DNA of 64,000 nt, from positions 124,001-188,000 of the forward strand of contig CAWIJL010000006.1 of assembly GCA_963836405.1 (NCBI GenBank), given 5' to 3'. The notes beneath the pieces are model-generated. The model made no database searches and was not told the origin of the DNA. It saw only the letters and a program-made list of their open reading frames with translations. Origin of the DNA: CAWIJJ01 sp963836405 (GTDB taxonomy: Bacteria > Acidobacteriota > Terriglobia > Bryobacterales > Bryobacteraceae). Of the stretch, positions 1 to 8,467 are shown piece by piece; position 1 is the stretch's first letter; the number at the start of each line of letters is the position of its first letter. A program made the position numbers and the translations under genes.

Positions 1-116
1 CGTTGAGCGATCCGCGGCTCCGCAAAACCAACCCCGTGTTGGATGGTGGCATTGCACCGGGATTGTTCGAGGGAGGCTGGCTTGGCCGTGCGGAAAGCAT
101 TATTGTGGAGACGTGA
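1..116 (+). CDS. C-terminal fragment of an unidentified protein
   Basis: A reading frame open from the left edge (first full codon at base 3) ends with TGA at 114-116 and encodes about 37 residues rich in Gly and hydrophobic residues. It overlaps the GTG start of the next gene at 113 by four bases (GTGA), the usual arrangement of translationally coupled genes, which supports it being a real gene end. The fragment is too short for family assignment. Confidence 0.5.
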   Translation, partial: LSDPRLRKTNPVLDGGIAPGLFEGGWLGRAESIIVET

Positions 117-1843
117 CGCTGAAACTGTTTGTGCTCCTGGTGGCGGCGCTGGCCGCTCCGGGTTGGGCGCAGTTTTCGCAGCTCTCCACCACAGATAACG
201 GCACGGAAGTCTACTTCATCTCGCCGCTGGTATTAAAGGGAGGCCCGGCGGGGGCCGAAACGAGGCTGTACCGGCTGGGGCCGGACGGGCTCGTTCTGTT
301 TGCGGAGCGAGGTCAGCCGGCGCTGCCGGTCATCGGCAACTCGGGCGGAATCTCGGGACCGCGGGTCTCGGGCGACGGAACCGTGATCGGCTACACGGTG
401 CAGAACGTTTGCACCGGCTTGGAGCCGTGCGTTTCGCCGCAGGATAAGGCGGTAGTCCGCGGGCGGCAGACGCTGGAGCTGGGAGCGGGCACTCTCGATC
501 TCAGCCGGAACGGGCGCTGGGCGCTGGTGACGCCGCCGGTGGAATTCGATCCGCAAACCGGAACCGTACGCGAGAGCAGCGCGACCCTCATCGACCTCGA
601 TACGGGCGACCGCTCGACGGTCCCGCGGCCGGTGCAAGGCATGGTGAGCCCCGCAGTGGCATCGGACGGCACTGTGGTGGTGCGGCAAATCGAAGGCGGA
701 GGCGCGCCGGGCCTCTGGAAAGACGGGCAGATCACGCCCATCCAGGGATTGCCGGGAATCGGATTTTCGCCGGTGGCGATCGGCGCGGATGGCGGGACGT
801 TGATTCTGAAAACCGTGTCCGCCATGCAGGATGCCGGCTCGCCGGATAGTGTGTTCACGCAGGCGCTTGTGGCGCGGAACCTGTCGACCGGCCTGGAGAC
901 GCCGCTCGTTTCGGTGGTGTCCCCTTTGACCGCACCGCAAAGCCTGGTGCCGATGGGAGTGAGCAATGACGCGAAACGTGTGCTGTACCGCGTCGCGACG
1001 CCGCAGTTCTCCGGACCCGCATACATAGCCGACACGCTCGGCACGGTGACTCCGATCGAGCTACCCGAGGGCGAACTGGTGAAGGATGGCACGCTGAGCG
1101 GCGCGGGGGATACGGCGCTGCTGGTGACCACAAAAGGCCGGCTCTTACGGTGGACGCTTTCTACCGGGTTTGCGGAGACGCTGATCCCCGCCACCCCGTC
1201 GGTGGGAAACACGGGGCTGCTGCCGGCCGGCTCCTTTGTGCGGCTGAAGGGCTCGCTTGAAGGGTCCGCGGCCGATTGGACCGACCGCCTCCTTTTGAAC
1301 GACCTGCCGCTGCCGGTTCTAGGCGCCCAGTCCGGCGAAGTGGACGTGCAAATTCCGTGGGAGGCGCGGTCCGGCAGCGGCACGCTGCGGTTTGCAAATC
1401 CCGGCGATACACCGTTCGAGACGGCGCAAGCGGTGTATGTAGCGCCTTTCGCGATGCTGCCGGAAACGGGTTTTGCAGGCACGTTGTTCGGGCTCAAAGT
1501 TGTCAAAGGCGATTTCAGCGAACTGCTTACGGGCGCACCCGCACCCGGGGATGTGTTTCACATCTATATGACCGGCCTCGGGCCCGTGCGCGATCCGGTG
1601 CGGACCGGGGAGCCTGCTTCGGTAACGGCGGCGAACCCGATTCTGGGGACGCTGACCTGCCGGTTCGGAGCGACCGAACTGGAGACGCTGTTCGCGGGAC
1701 TGGCGCCGGGCACGATCGGGTTCTACCAGGTATCTCTGCGGGTGCCGCAGACCGCGGCCGGAGGGCCGGTGACGCGGTTCGGATGCGAAGTGCGCGGAGA
1801 CTCGGGCGGCGGATCGTTCCAGGTCGGCAGCCTCATGCCGTAG
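113..1843 (+). CDS. Secreted beta-propeller-like protein with TIGR03437-type C-terminal domain
   Basis: The 576-residue protein starts with a clear Sec signal peptide (hydrophobic core followed by Ala-Pro-Gly-Trp-Ala-Gln at about 15-20). Residues about 25-350 are a series of short beta-strand blocks of WD40/PD40 type with 'DG.GT' turns. The last ~200 residues, including the stretch around 'VFHIYMTGLGPV' and 'VRTGEPA', match what I know of the TIGR03437 C-terminal domain that is strongly expanded in Solibacter-type Acidobacteria. Function is unknown; export to the cell surface or periplasm is inferred. The GTG start overlaps the upstream stop. The C-terminal family assignment is a strong taxonomic marker for this window. 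Confidence 0.8.
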   Translation: MTLKLFVLLVAALAAPGWAQFSQLSTTDNGTEVYFISPLVLKGGPAGAETRLYRLGPDGLVLFAERGQPALPVIGNSGGISGPRVSGDGTVIGYTVQNVCTGLEPCVSPQDKAVVRGRQTLELGAGTLDLSRNGRWALVTPPVEFDPQTGTVRESSATLIDLDTGDRSTVPRPVQGMVSPAVASDGTVVVRQIEGGGAPGLWKDGQITPIQGLPGIGFSPVAIGADGGTLILKTVSAMQDAGSPDSVFTQALVARNLSTGLETPLVSVVSPLTAPQSLVPMGVSNDAKRVLYRVATPQFSGPAYIADTLGTVTPIELPEGELVKDGTLSGAGDTALLVTTKGRLLRWTLSTGFAETLIPATPSVGNTGLLPAGSFVRLKGSLEGSAADWTDRLLLNDLPLPVLGAQSGEVDVQIPWEARSGSGTLRFANPGDTPFETAQAVYVAPFAMLPETGFAGTLFGLKVVKGDFSELLTGAPAPGDVFHIYMTGLGPVRDPVRTGEPASVTAANPILGTLTCRFGATELETLFAGLAPGTIGFYQVSLRVPQTAAGGPVTRFGCEVRGDSGGGSFQVGSLMP

Positions 1844-1902
1844 GAATGCGATGGAGGGCGGGGCCGGTGGGTAACTGGCCCGCATGGCGCTCGCGCGAAT
1901 GA

Positions 1903-1933
1903 ATGACCGCGCTCCTTTCCTGCATGGTATTCT
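1903..1933 (+). promoter_or_regulatory. Putative sigma70 promoter of the lysine operon
   Basis: TATTCT at 1928-1933 is preceded by TG plus one base (extended -10), and ATGACC at 1903-1908 could serve as a poor -35 with 19 bp spacing. The predicted start point (about 1940) falls directly in front of the riboswitch aptamer at 1942, which is the main support for the call. Confidence 0.45.
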
Positions 1934-1941
1934 GAAGAATT

Positions 1942-2131
1942 CACGGTAGAGGTGCGGGGGCCATGAGTAGCCGGGCCGGAGTTCCGAGATGCTTCGGAGG
2001 CTCGGTTGAAAGGGGCCGTAAGCAGTTCCCGCCGAAGCCGGCGACGGAAAGTATCATTCCTCGCGGTTGGGGAGTCAGGCTAACACCTGCTCACTGTCAC
2101 TTGCTTCTCATGCAGGTGGAGCGCTATCGGG
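1942..2131 (+). promoter_or_regulatory. Lysine riboswitch (L box) aptamer
   Basis: The stretch contains the conserved L-box blocks in order: AGAGGTGCGG (1948-1957), a GAGTAG element (1965-1970), TGAAAGGGGC (2007-2016), GCCGAAG (2031-2037) and CACTGTCAC (2092-2100). Helix P1 can form between CGGTAG (1944-1949) and CTATCG (2124-2129). P5 forms between CACTTGC (2098-2104) and GCAGGTG (2112-2118). These blocks agree with the Bacillus and Thermotoga lysine riboswitches as I know them. It lies upstream of an M20 desuccinylase, asd, lysC, dapB, dapA and dapD, exactly the pathway that lysine should repress. A short ORF overlapping it (1963-2208) is not considered a gene. Confidence 0.92.
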
Positions 2132-2139
2132 ATTGGAAG

Positions 2140-2160
2140 CACGCCGGCACCGCCAGCGTG
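2140..2160 (+). terminator. Hairpin in the riboswitch expression platform
   Basis: CACGC (2140-2144) pairs with GCGTG (2156-2160), and GGC/GCC inside extends the stem with one mismatch and a three-base loop. It is followed by a pyrimidine-rich run (TCCTTCTCCCC) rather than a T-tract, and lies 35 bases before the first start codon. It could be a weak intrinsic terminator or part of a translation-control switch. No clear Shine-Dalgarno precedes the ATG at 2195. Confidence 0.35.
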
Positions 2161-2194
2161 TCCTTCTCCCCGCGCTTCTACGTCCGGCACGGGT

Positions 2195-3214
2195 ATGAAT
2201 GTTTTTGAACTCACGCGCGCGCTGATCGATATCGAATCGGTCACGAATAACGAAGAGCCGGTCGGCCGCTTCCTGGCAGACTACCTCGCGCCGCTCGCCG
2301 CCCGTTACGGCGGCACGGTGGAGCAGTGGGAAGTGGAGCCGCGCCGCGCCAACGTGTTCGCGCAGTGGGGTTCGCCCCTGCTCGTCACCCTTTCTACGCA
2401 CATCGATACGGTCCCGCCATTTTTCGGCTCGCGCGAAGACGACGAATTTATCTGGGGCCGCGGCGCCTGCGATACCAAGGGCATCATCGCTTCCATGATC
2501 AAGGCTGTCGAAGCCATGCTCGAATCGGGAGCCCGCGGTTTCGCCCTTCTGTTCGTCGTCGGCGAGGAGCGCAACAGCGCGGGGGCATACTATGCGGCCG
2601 CGCATTCCCGCGGATCGAGATACATCGTCAACGGCGAGCCCACCGAGAACAAACTTGCCCTCGGTTCCAAAGGCGCGCTGCGCTACGAGGTGGCGGCGAC
2701 CGGAAAGATGGCGCATTCCGCGTACCCTGAACTCGGCGATTCGGCCATCGACAAGCTTATCGATGCCCTCGCGGAAATCCGCCGCATCCCGCTGCCCGCG
2801 GACGATCTGCTCGGCCCCAGCACGCTTAACGTGGGCACGCTCTCCGGCGGGCGGGCTCCCAATGTCATCGCCGACGAAGCCCGCGCCGATATCATGATCC
2901 GCCTCGTGGGCGATTCGGCCGACACGAAAACCGCTCTCCATCGCGCCGTCGAGGGCCGCGCCGAACTGCGCGAGGTGATCGAAATTCCGGCCCTGCGCCT
3001 GAACGCGGTGGACGGCATCGAAACAACCGTGGTGGCTTACACCACCGACATCCCCGCCTTCGGCGGAAAATGGGGCGAACCGTTTCTTCTCGGGCCCGGC
3101 AGCATCCACGTGGCTCATACTCTCGAAGAGCGGGTTCCCAAGCGGCAGTTGACCGAAGCAGTGGAACTTTACAAGCGAGTGGTACAAGATCTATGCAAAC
3201 GCGAATCGAAGTAG
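2195..3214 (+). CDS. dapE: M20-family deacylase, probable succinyl-diaminopimelate desuccinylase
   Basis: The 339-residue protein has the M20 dinuclear zinc hydrolase signature: His69 and Asp71 in 'STHIDTVPP', the bridging Asp93 in 'CDTKG', and the Glu124-Glu125 pair in 'VVGEERN'. A dimerisation domain follows ('GKMAHSAYPELGDSAID'). It is the first gene under the lysine riboswitch and shares its operon with dapD, so removal of the succinyl group from N-succinyl-LL-diaminopimelate is the most economical role. M20 proteins also include ArgE- and LysK-like enzymes, so the substrate is inferred from context. The stop overlaps the asd start by about 20 bases. No dapC aminotransferase is present in this operon. 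Confidence 0.8.
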   Translation: MNVFELTRALIDIESVTNNEEPVGRFLADYLAPLAARYGGTVEQWEVEPRRANVFAQWGSPLLVTLSTHIDTVPPFFGSREDDEFIWGRGACDTKGIIASMIKAVEAMLESGARGFALLFVVGEERNSAGAYYAAAHSRGSRYIVNGEPTENKLALGSKGALRYEVAATGKMAHSAYPELGDSAIDKLIDALAEIRRIPLPADDLLGPSTLNVGTLSGGRAPNVIADEARADIMIRLVGDSADTKTALHRAVEGRAELREVIEIPALRLNAVDGIETTVVAYTTDIPAFGGKWGEPFLLGPGSIHVAHTLEERVPKRQLTEAVELYKRVVQDLCKRESK

Positions 3215-4242
3215 GCATCCTCGGCGCCACCGGCATGGTGGGACAGCATTTCATCAAGTTCTTGCAGGGCCACCCCTGGTTCGACCTGAAGTGGCTCGGC
3301 GCGAGCGACCGCTCCGCGGGCAAGAAGTACAAGGATGCCATGACGTGGCACCTTGCCGGCGGCATCCCGGACGCGGTGGCCGACCTGGTCGTGGAGGACT
3401 CCAAGCCCGGCAACGCCCCGCGCCTGCTCTTCTCCGCTATGGACGCCTCCGTGGCCACCGAAATCGAGCGCGCTTTCGCCCAGGCCGGACACGTCGTGGT
3501 TTCTAATTCCAAGAATCACCGCATGGAGCCCGACGTCCCCCTGCTGGTTCCCGAGATCAACCCCGAGCATCTTCGGCTGGTGCCGGGCCAGCAGCGCAAC
3601 CGCGGGTGGAAGGGCCAGATCGTGACCAATCCGAACTGCTCCACCGTGGGCCTCACCATGGGGCTGGGGCCGCTCAAGCAGTTCGGCATCACGCGAGTGA
3701 TCGTCACCACCATGCAGGCTATCTCGGGAGCGGGCTATCCCGGTGTCGCGTCCATGGACATCACCGGCAACGTGATCCCCTTCATCGGCGGCGAAGAAGA
3801 AAAAATGCAGGTGGAGACGCAGAAGATTCTGGGCGAATTTCGCGGCGATCACATCGAGCCGCTGGCCGCTAAAGTGAGCGCGCATTGCAACCGCGTGGCC
3901 GTCGTGGACGGGCACACCGAAACGGTGTCGATCGAATTTTCCTCGAAACCCAGCGAGGCCGATGTGCTGGCCGCGCTGACCGGCTTCAGCGGCCTGCCGC
4001 AGGAGCGAGGTCTGCCCAGCGCGCCGGCGCGTCCTGTCATCTATCTCACCGAGGCGAACCGGCCGCAGCCGCGCAAGGACGCCGACCGGGATCGCGGAAT
4101 GACAGCCTGCGTGGGACGCCTTCGCCCCTGTCCCGCGCTCGACTTCAAATTCGTAGTGCTCAGCCACAACACGGTGCGCGGGGCCGCCGGCGCGGCCGTG
4201 CTGAATGCCGAACTGATGCACTCGGAAGGGATGCTCGACTGA
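3193..4242 (+). CDS. asd: Aspartate-semialdehyde dehydrogenase, archaeal/fungal-type
   Basis: This enzyme reduces aspartyl phosphate to aspartate semialdehyde, the branch point to lysine, threonine and methionine. The 349-residue product starts with an NADP-binding motif ('GILGATGMVGQHF'). Cys149 in 'VTNPNCSTVG' is the catalytic thiol and 'SAHCNRVAVVDGHTE' provides the active-site histidine region. The sequence is closer to the archaeal/yeast Asd subgroup than to the E. coli type. The start at 3193 was chosen because homologous sequence begins there; longer in-frame starts run back into dapE. The last base overlaps the lysC ATG (ATGA), indicating coupling. Confidence 0.93.
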   Translation: MQTRIEVGILGATGMVGQHFIKFLQGHPWFDLKWLGASDRSAGKKYKDAMTWHLAGGIPDAVADLVVEDSKPGNAPRLLFSAMDASVATEIERAFAQAGHVVVSNSKNHRMEPDVPLLVPEINPEHLRLVPGQQRNRGWKGQIVTNPNCSTVGLTMGLGPLKQFGITRVIVTTMQAISGAGYPGVASMDITGNVIPFIGGEEEKMQVETQKILGEFRGDHIEPLAAKVSAHCNRVAVVDGHTETVSIEFSSKPSEADVLAALTGFSGLPQERGLPSAPARPVIYLTEANRPQPRKDADRDRGMTACVGRLRPCPALDFKFVVLSHNTVRGAAGAAVLNAELMHSEGMLD

Positions 4243-5633
4243 TGATTGTGATGAAGTTCGGCGGCACCTCGGTCGAATCTGCGGCCGCCATCGAGCGCGT
4301 CGCCTCGATCGTCAAGGGCCGCGCCGAACGGCGCCCCATCGTGGTGGTCTCCGCCATGGGCAAGACCACCAATAAGCTCCTCGCCATCGCCTCGGCCGCC
4401 ATCGCCGGCAAGCGGGAAGACTATATCGCGCAGATTCACGACCTGCGCGATTTCCATTCCCGTGAGGCCCGCATGGTGGTTCCGCTCGCCCAGCGCGCCG
4501 AACTCGACCGCACCCTGGACGACCAGTTTCAGGAGCTGACCGAACTGGTCAAAGGCCTGGCCGTGCTCGGCGAGCTCACCCCCCGCTCCATCGACGCCAT
4601 TTCGAGCTACGGCGAGCGGCTCTCCAGCTACATCGTCACTCTCGCGTTCCGCCACTTCGGAATGAAGGCGTCGCACATCGATTCGCGCCACCTGGTGATC
4701 ACCGACCGCCGCCATACACACGCCGCTCCGAACCTGCCCGAAACCTACGCCCGGCTCAAGGCCACTGTGCCGCCGCTGGCGCGCGAGGGCGTGGTGGTGA
4801 TGGGAGGTTTCATCGGCTCCACCGAAGATGGCGTCACTACGACATTGGGCCGCGGCGGCTCCGATTTCACGGCCTCCATCGTGGGCGCCGGCATCGACGC
4901 CGAGGCCATCGAAATCTGGACGGACGTGGACGGCATGCTCACCGCCGACCCCACCATTATTACCGGCGGCCACCGCGTCAAAGCGATATCCTTCGCCGAA
5001 GCGGCCGAGCTCGCCTACTTTGGGGCCAAGGTGCTGCACCCCGCCACCGTCGTGCCCGCCATAGAGAAGAACATCCCGGTGTTGATCCTCAACTCGCGCC
5101 GTCCCGATGTTCCCGGAACCCGCATCACCGCCGAAACGGTCGCCTGCGATAACGTGGTCAAGTCGATCGCCTGCAAGCGCAAGATCACCCTGGTCAACAT
5201 CCACTCCACCCGCATGCTCATGGCGCACGGCTTTCTGCACCGCATGTTCGAAGTTTTCGACCGCAACGAGACGCCCGTGGACATGGTTTCGACCTCCGAA
5301 GTCAGCGTCTCGCTCACCATCGACAACACCCGCCGCCTGGACGCTATCGCCGCCGAGCTACGCGGTTTCGCCGACGTGGATGTGGAGCACGACGCCGCCA
5401 TCGTGTGCCTGGTGGGCGAGAATATCCGTTTCACCGCGGGCGTCGCGCGCCGTGTCTTCAACTCGCTCGACGGCATCAACATCCGCATGATCTCGCAGGG
5501 CGCGTCCCTGCTGAATATCAGCATCGTGGTGGCCGAGGCCGATCTGGTCCGCACCGTGGAGGCGCTGCACTCCGAATTTTTCTCCGAGCTCGACCCGGCC
5601 GTATTCGAACGCAACGAGGCGGCCTATGCCTGA
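4242..5633 (+). CDS. lysC: Aspartate kinase with ACT domains
   Basis: This is the first enzyme of the aspartate pathway, phosphorylating L-aspartate. The 463-residue protein opens with 'MKFGGTSV', the substrate/ATP signature of aspartokinases, and has the kinase-core 'GRGGSDFTA' loop near residue 205. Two ACT-type regulatory segments occupy roughly residues 305-460, as in monofunctional lysine-sensitive aspartokinases. The arrangement suggests feedback inhibition by lysine in addition to riboswitch control (inference). The gene overlaps asd (ATGA) and dapB (8 bases). Confidence 0.95.
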   Translation: MIVMKFGGTSVESAAAIERVASIVKGRAERRPIVVVSAMGKTTNKLLAIASAAIAGKREDYIAQIHDLRDFHSREARMVVPLAQRAELDRTLDDQFQELTELVKGLAVLGELTPRSIDAISSYGERLSSYIVTLAFRHFGMKASHIDSRHLVITDRRHTHAAPNLPETYARLKATVPPLAREGVVVMGGFIGSTEDGVTTTLGRGGSDFTASIVGAGIDAEAIEIWTDVDGMLTADPTIITGGHRVKAISFAEAAELAYFGAKVLHPATVVPAIEKNIPVLILNSRRPDVPGTRITAETVACDNVVKSIACKRKITLVNIHSTRMLMAHGFLHRMFEVFDRNETPVDMVSTSEVSVSLTIDNTRRLDAIAAELRGFADVDVEHDAAIVCLVGENIRFTAGVARRVFNSLDGINIRMISQGASLLNISIVVAEADLVRTVEALHSEFFSELDPAVFERNEAAYA

Positions 5634-6336
5634 CCCGCGGCGCCTGGCCATTGTCGGCTACGGCAAAATGGGACGCCTCATCGAGCAGCTTGCCCCGCAA
5701 TACGGCTTCGAAGTGGCGCTCAAGCTCGACGAGTTCAACAACACCGATTTCAGAGGCATCACGGCGCAGAATTTTCGCGGCATCGACGTGGCGATCGAGT
5801 TCTCCGTGCCGGAGGCGGTGGTGCGCAACGTCGAAGGCATCGCCGCCCTGGGCGTGAACCTGGTGATCGGCACCACCGGGTGGCGGCAGCACCTGGATGA
5901 GGTCCGGGCCACGGTGGAGCGGCACGGCACGGGCCTGGTGTGGAGTCCCAATTTCTCGGTGGGCGTGAACGCCTTCCTGCGCCTGGCCGCGGAGGCTGCC
6001 CGCCTGCTCGAATCCGCGCCCGAGTACGGCGCCTGGGCTTGGGAAATTCACCACTCGACCAAAAAAGATGCGCCATCGGGTACACTACTGAAGCTGGTGG
6101 ATGTGATGAAGAGTGCGGGTTTTACGCGGCCTATCGACGTCTCGTCGAACCGCGCCGGCGCGCACCCCGGTACGCACGAAATCGGTTTCGATTCGGCCGC
6201 CGATACCATCACCTTGCGCCACACGGCCCGCAGCCGCGAGGGGTTTGCCCGCGGCGCGCTCCAGGCCGCCCGCTGGGTGGCCGGCAAAAAAGGCTTCTAC
6301 GAGTTCAGCGAGATCGTTTTTTCAAGCGTAGGGTAG
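5626..6336 (+). CDS. dapB: 4-hydroxy-tetrahydrodipicolinate reductase
   Basis: DapB reduces the dapA product with NAD(P)H. The 236-residue protein has an N-terminal Rossmann motif ('IVGYGKMGRLIE') and the characteristic 'EIHHSTKKDAPSGT' active-site block with the His-His and Lys residues. It is at the short end for the family. It overlaps lysC by eight bases, and its stop lies inside a GC-rich hairpin (6331-6353). Confidence 0.93.
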   Translation: MPDPRRLAIVGYGKMGRLIEQLAPQYGFEVALKLDEFNNTDFRGITAQNFRGIDVAIEFSVPEAVVRNVEGIAALGVNLVIGTTGWRQHLDEVRATVERHGTGLVWSPNFSVGVNAFLRLAAEAARLLESAPEYGAWAWEIHHSTKKDAPSGTLLKLVDVMKSAGFTRPIDVSSNRAGAHPGTHEIGFDSAADTITLRHTARSREGFARGALQAARWVAGKKGFYEFSEIVFSSVG

Positions 6337-6353
6337 GCCATCCGGGCCTGCCC
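6331..6353 (+). repeat. REP-like hairpin between dapB and dapA
   Basis: GGGTAGGCC (6331-6339) pairs with GGCCTGCCC (6345-6353) around a five-base loop, with one T.G wobble. A near-identical element occurs at 23077-23096, so this looks like a dispersed extragenic palindrome. It spans the dapB stop codon and ends about 20 bases before the dapA start, where it could affect mRNA stability or partial termination. Confidence 0.6.
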
Positions 6354-6373
6354 GCCATTCTTGGAGGTGGAAC

Positions 6374-7270
6374 ATGTTCACGGGATGCGGCACCGCGCTG
6401 GTCACTCCTTTCCGGCGCGATCAGTCTTTGGACGAAGAGGCGCTCCGCCGTCTGGTCCGGCGCCAGATCGAGGCAGGCATTAATTTTCTGGTGCCCTGCG
6501 GCACTACCGGGGAAAGTCCCACGCTCAGCCGCGCCGAGCATCTGCGCGTAGTCGAGATCGCGCTCGAGGAGGCTGCCGGCAAGGTGCCGGTGCTGGCCGG
6601 CGCGGGCGGCTACAACACCCGCGAGGTGATCGAACTCGCGCGCGAGCTCGAAAAGATGGGCGCAAACGGCATCCTCTCCGTGACGCCCTACTACAACAAA
6701 CCCACCCAGGAAGGACTGTTCCAGCACTACTCCGCGATCGCCGCCGCCGTCTCGCTTCCCATCGTGGTCTACAGCGTACAGGGGCGCACCGGCGTCAACG
6801 TCGAGCCGGCGACGCTCGGCCGTTTGGCACGCATCGGAAATATCGTGGCGGTGAAAGAAGCGTCCGGCAACATCGGCCAGATGGCCACCATCTTCAACGA
6901 AGTGCCTTCCAGTTTCGCGGTCCTCTCGGGTGACGACGCCGTCACCATTCCGCTGATCGCGCTCGGCGGCCGCGGCATCGTCTCGGTCGTCTCAAACCAG
7001 ATCCCCGCCGAAATGACGCAGCTCGCGCAGGCCGGCCTTGACGGCGATTTCGCCGCCGCCCGCTCCCTCCAGGCGCGCTTCCTGCCGCTGATGAACGTGA
7101 ACTTCGTCGAATCCAATCCTATCCCGGTGAAGGCCGCCATGGCGCTGATGGGCCTCCTCGAACCGGTTTGGCGCCTGCCCATGTGCCCGCCCTCCGCCGC
7201 CAACCTCGCGCGCATCGAAAAGGTTCTCGAAAGCACCGGCCTGCTCGGGGGTGTGCGCGTTGCAGGCTGA
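6374..7270 (+). CDS. dapA: 4-hydroxy-tetrahydrodipicolinate synthase
   Basis: This enzyme condenses pyruvate with aspartate semialdehyde, committing carbon to diaminopimelate. The 298-residue TIM-barrel protein shows the pyruvate-binding 'GTTGES' motif (residues 43-48), 'PYYNKP' (105-110), Tyr133 and the Schiff-base Lys161 in 'AVKEASGN'. A strong Shine-Dalgarno (TTGGAGGTGG) precedes the ATG. It overlaps dapD by 20 bases. Confidence 0.96.
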   Translation: MFTGCGTALVTPFRRDQSLDEEALRRLVRRQIEAGINFLVPCGTTGESPTLSRAEHLRVVEIALEEAAGKVPVLAGAGGYNTREVIELARELEKMGANGILSVTPYYNKPTQEGLFQHYSAIAAAVSLPIVVYSVQGRTGVNVEPATLGRLARIGNIVAVKEASGNIGQMATIFNEVPSSFAVLSGDDAVTIPLIALGGRGIVSVVSNQIPAEMTQLAQAGLDGDFAAARSLQARFLPLMNVNFVESNPIPVKAAMALMGLLEPVWRLPMCPPSAANLARIEKVLESTGLLGGVRVAG

Positions 7271-8090
7271 AATCGAGCGTCTCTTCGACCAGCCGCCGGC
7301 CGCTTACGGCGATGCCGACCGCCGCCTCTTCATCGAATTCCGCACCGCCCTCAACCAGGGGGAGATTCGCGCCGCCGAGCCTTGCGCCGACTCCCCCACC
7401 GGATGGCGCGTCAATGCCTGGGTTAAGAAAGGCATCCTGCTCGGCTTCCGCATGGGCTCGGTAGTCGACATGTCGGCCGGCGGCCTCTCGTTCCGCGATA
7501 AGGACACCTACCCCGCGCGCCGCTTCGCGCCCGATGCGCCGCTGCGCGTGGTCCCCGGCGGATCCAGCGTGCGCGAAGGCGCGTACCTGGGCAAAGGCGT
7601 CACCTGCATGCCGCCCATGTACATCAACGTGGGCGCTTACGTCGGCGACGGCACCATGGTGGACTCCCACGCGCTCGTCGGAAGCTGCGCGCAGGTGGGC
7701 CGCAACTGCCACATCTCGGCCGCCAGCCAGATCGGCGGCGTGCTCGAGCCGGTTGGCGCCTCGCCCGTGATCGTCGAAGACGACGTCCTCGTCGGCGGCA
7801 ACTGCGGCATCTACGAAGGAACCGTGGTCAAGCGCCGCGCCGTCCTCGGCACCGGCACCATCCTCAACCGCTCCACGCCCGTCTACGACCTGGTTCGCAA
7901 CACCATTCACCGCGCCTCCGACGAGCAGCCCCTCGTCATCCCCGAAGAGGCCGTCATCATCGCCGGCTCGCGCGCCGTCACCAGCGGGCCCGGCAAGGAT
8001 TGGGGCATCTCCGTCTACACCCCCGTGATCGTGAAATACCGCGACGCGAAGACCGACACCCGGATCCAGCTCGAGGACCTCTTGCGCTAG
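7251..8090 (+). CDS. dapD: Tetrahydrodipicolinate N-succinyltransferase
   Basis: The 279-residue protein succinylates tetrahydrodipicolinate, placing this organism on the succinylase branch. From about residue 100 it shows hexapeptide repeats of a left-handed beta-helix ('GAYVGDGTMVDSHALVGSCAQVG...'), and the C-terminus carries the acyl-CoA binding part. The GTG at 7251 lies inside the dapA end; a TTG at 7260 is an alternative start. It is the last biosynthetic gene of the riboswitch operon; its TAG stop overlaps the GTG of the next gene. Confidence 0.93.
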   Translation: MCALQAEIERLFDQPPAAYGDADRRLFIEFRTALNQGEIRAAEPCADSPTGWRVNAWVKKGILLGFRMGSVVDMSAGGLSFRDKDTYPARRFAPDAPLRVVPGGSSVREGAYLGKGVTCMPPMYINVGAYVGDGTMVDSHALVGSCAQVGRNCHISAASQIGGVLEPVGASPVIVEDDVLVGGNCGIYEGTVVKRRAVLGTGTILNRSTPVYDLVRNTIHRASDEQPLVIPEEAVIIAGSRAVTSGPGKDWGISVYTPVIVKYRDAKTDTRIQLEDLLR

Positions 8091-8467
8091 TGCCGCGCAT
8101 CCTCATCGCCGACGACGACCTCGTCCAACTCGACCTTTGCAAGCTTCTGCTCGAATCGGCCGGCCACCAGGTGCGGGCCGCGTTGAGCGCCGTGCAGACG
8201 CTCAGCGAGGCCGCCTTCGCCTGGGCCGACCTGCTGATTCTGGACCTGCGCTTTCCCGAAGCCGAACACGGCCTCGCGCTCATCCGCGACCTCCGCGAAT
8301 CCGGCTGCCAGGTGCCCATCCTGCTGCTTTCCGGCTGGCCCGACGACCTCTTCGGCCGTCCCGAAGAGCAGTTGGTCTCCGCCGTTCTGGTGAAACCGGT
8401 TCCGCCCGCCGACCTGTTCGCCGCCATCGACCGCGTCACCCGAAATTCGAGCTTGCATTTCGAGTAG
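8090..8467 (+). CDS. Single-domain response regulator (receiver only)
   Basis: The 125-residue protein is a stand-alone CheY-like receiver. 'IADDD' forms the acidic pocket, Asp52 in 'LLILDLRF' is the phosphoacceptor, and Lys102 in 'LVKPVPP' is the conserved lysine. There is no output domain. It begins on the last base of the dapD stop, so it is probably co-transcribed with the lysine genes. Its stop codon lies within the inverted repeat upstream of the TrmB-like gene. No cognate kinase is adjacent. The start at 8090 is chosen because the receiver fold begins right there. Confidence 0.85.
   Translation: MPRILIADDDLVQLDLCKLLLESAGHQVRAALSAVQTLSEAAFAWADLLILDLRFPEAEHGLALIRDLRESGCQVPILLLSGWPDDLFGRPEEQLVSAVLVKPVPPADLFAAIDRVTRNSSLHFE

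Noticed and set aside
1963..2208. An 81-codon frame in the leader of the lysine operon
   Set aside because: It overlaps the lysine riboswitch almost entirely and has no family features; the conserved RNA structure explains the sequence.
2108..3187. Long minus-strand frame opposite the M20 gene
   Set aside because: It is an antisense shadow of GC-rich coding sequence; composition (Arg/Gly/His-rich) is not protein-like and the plus strand has clear catalytic motifs.
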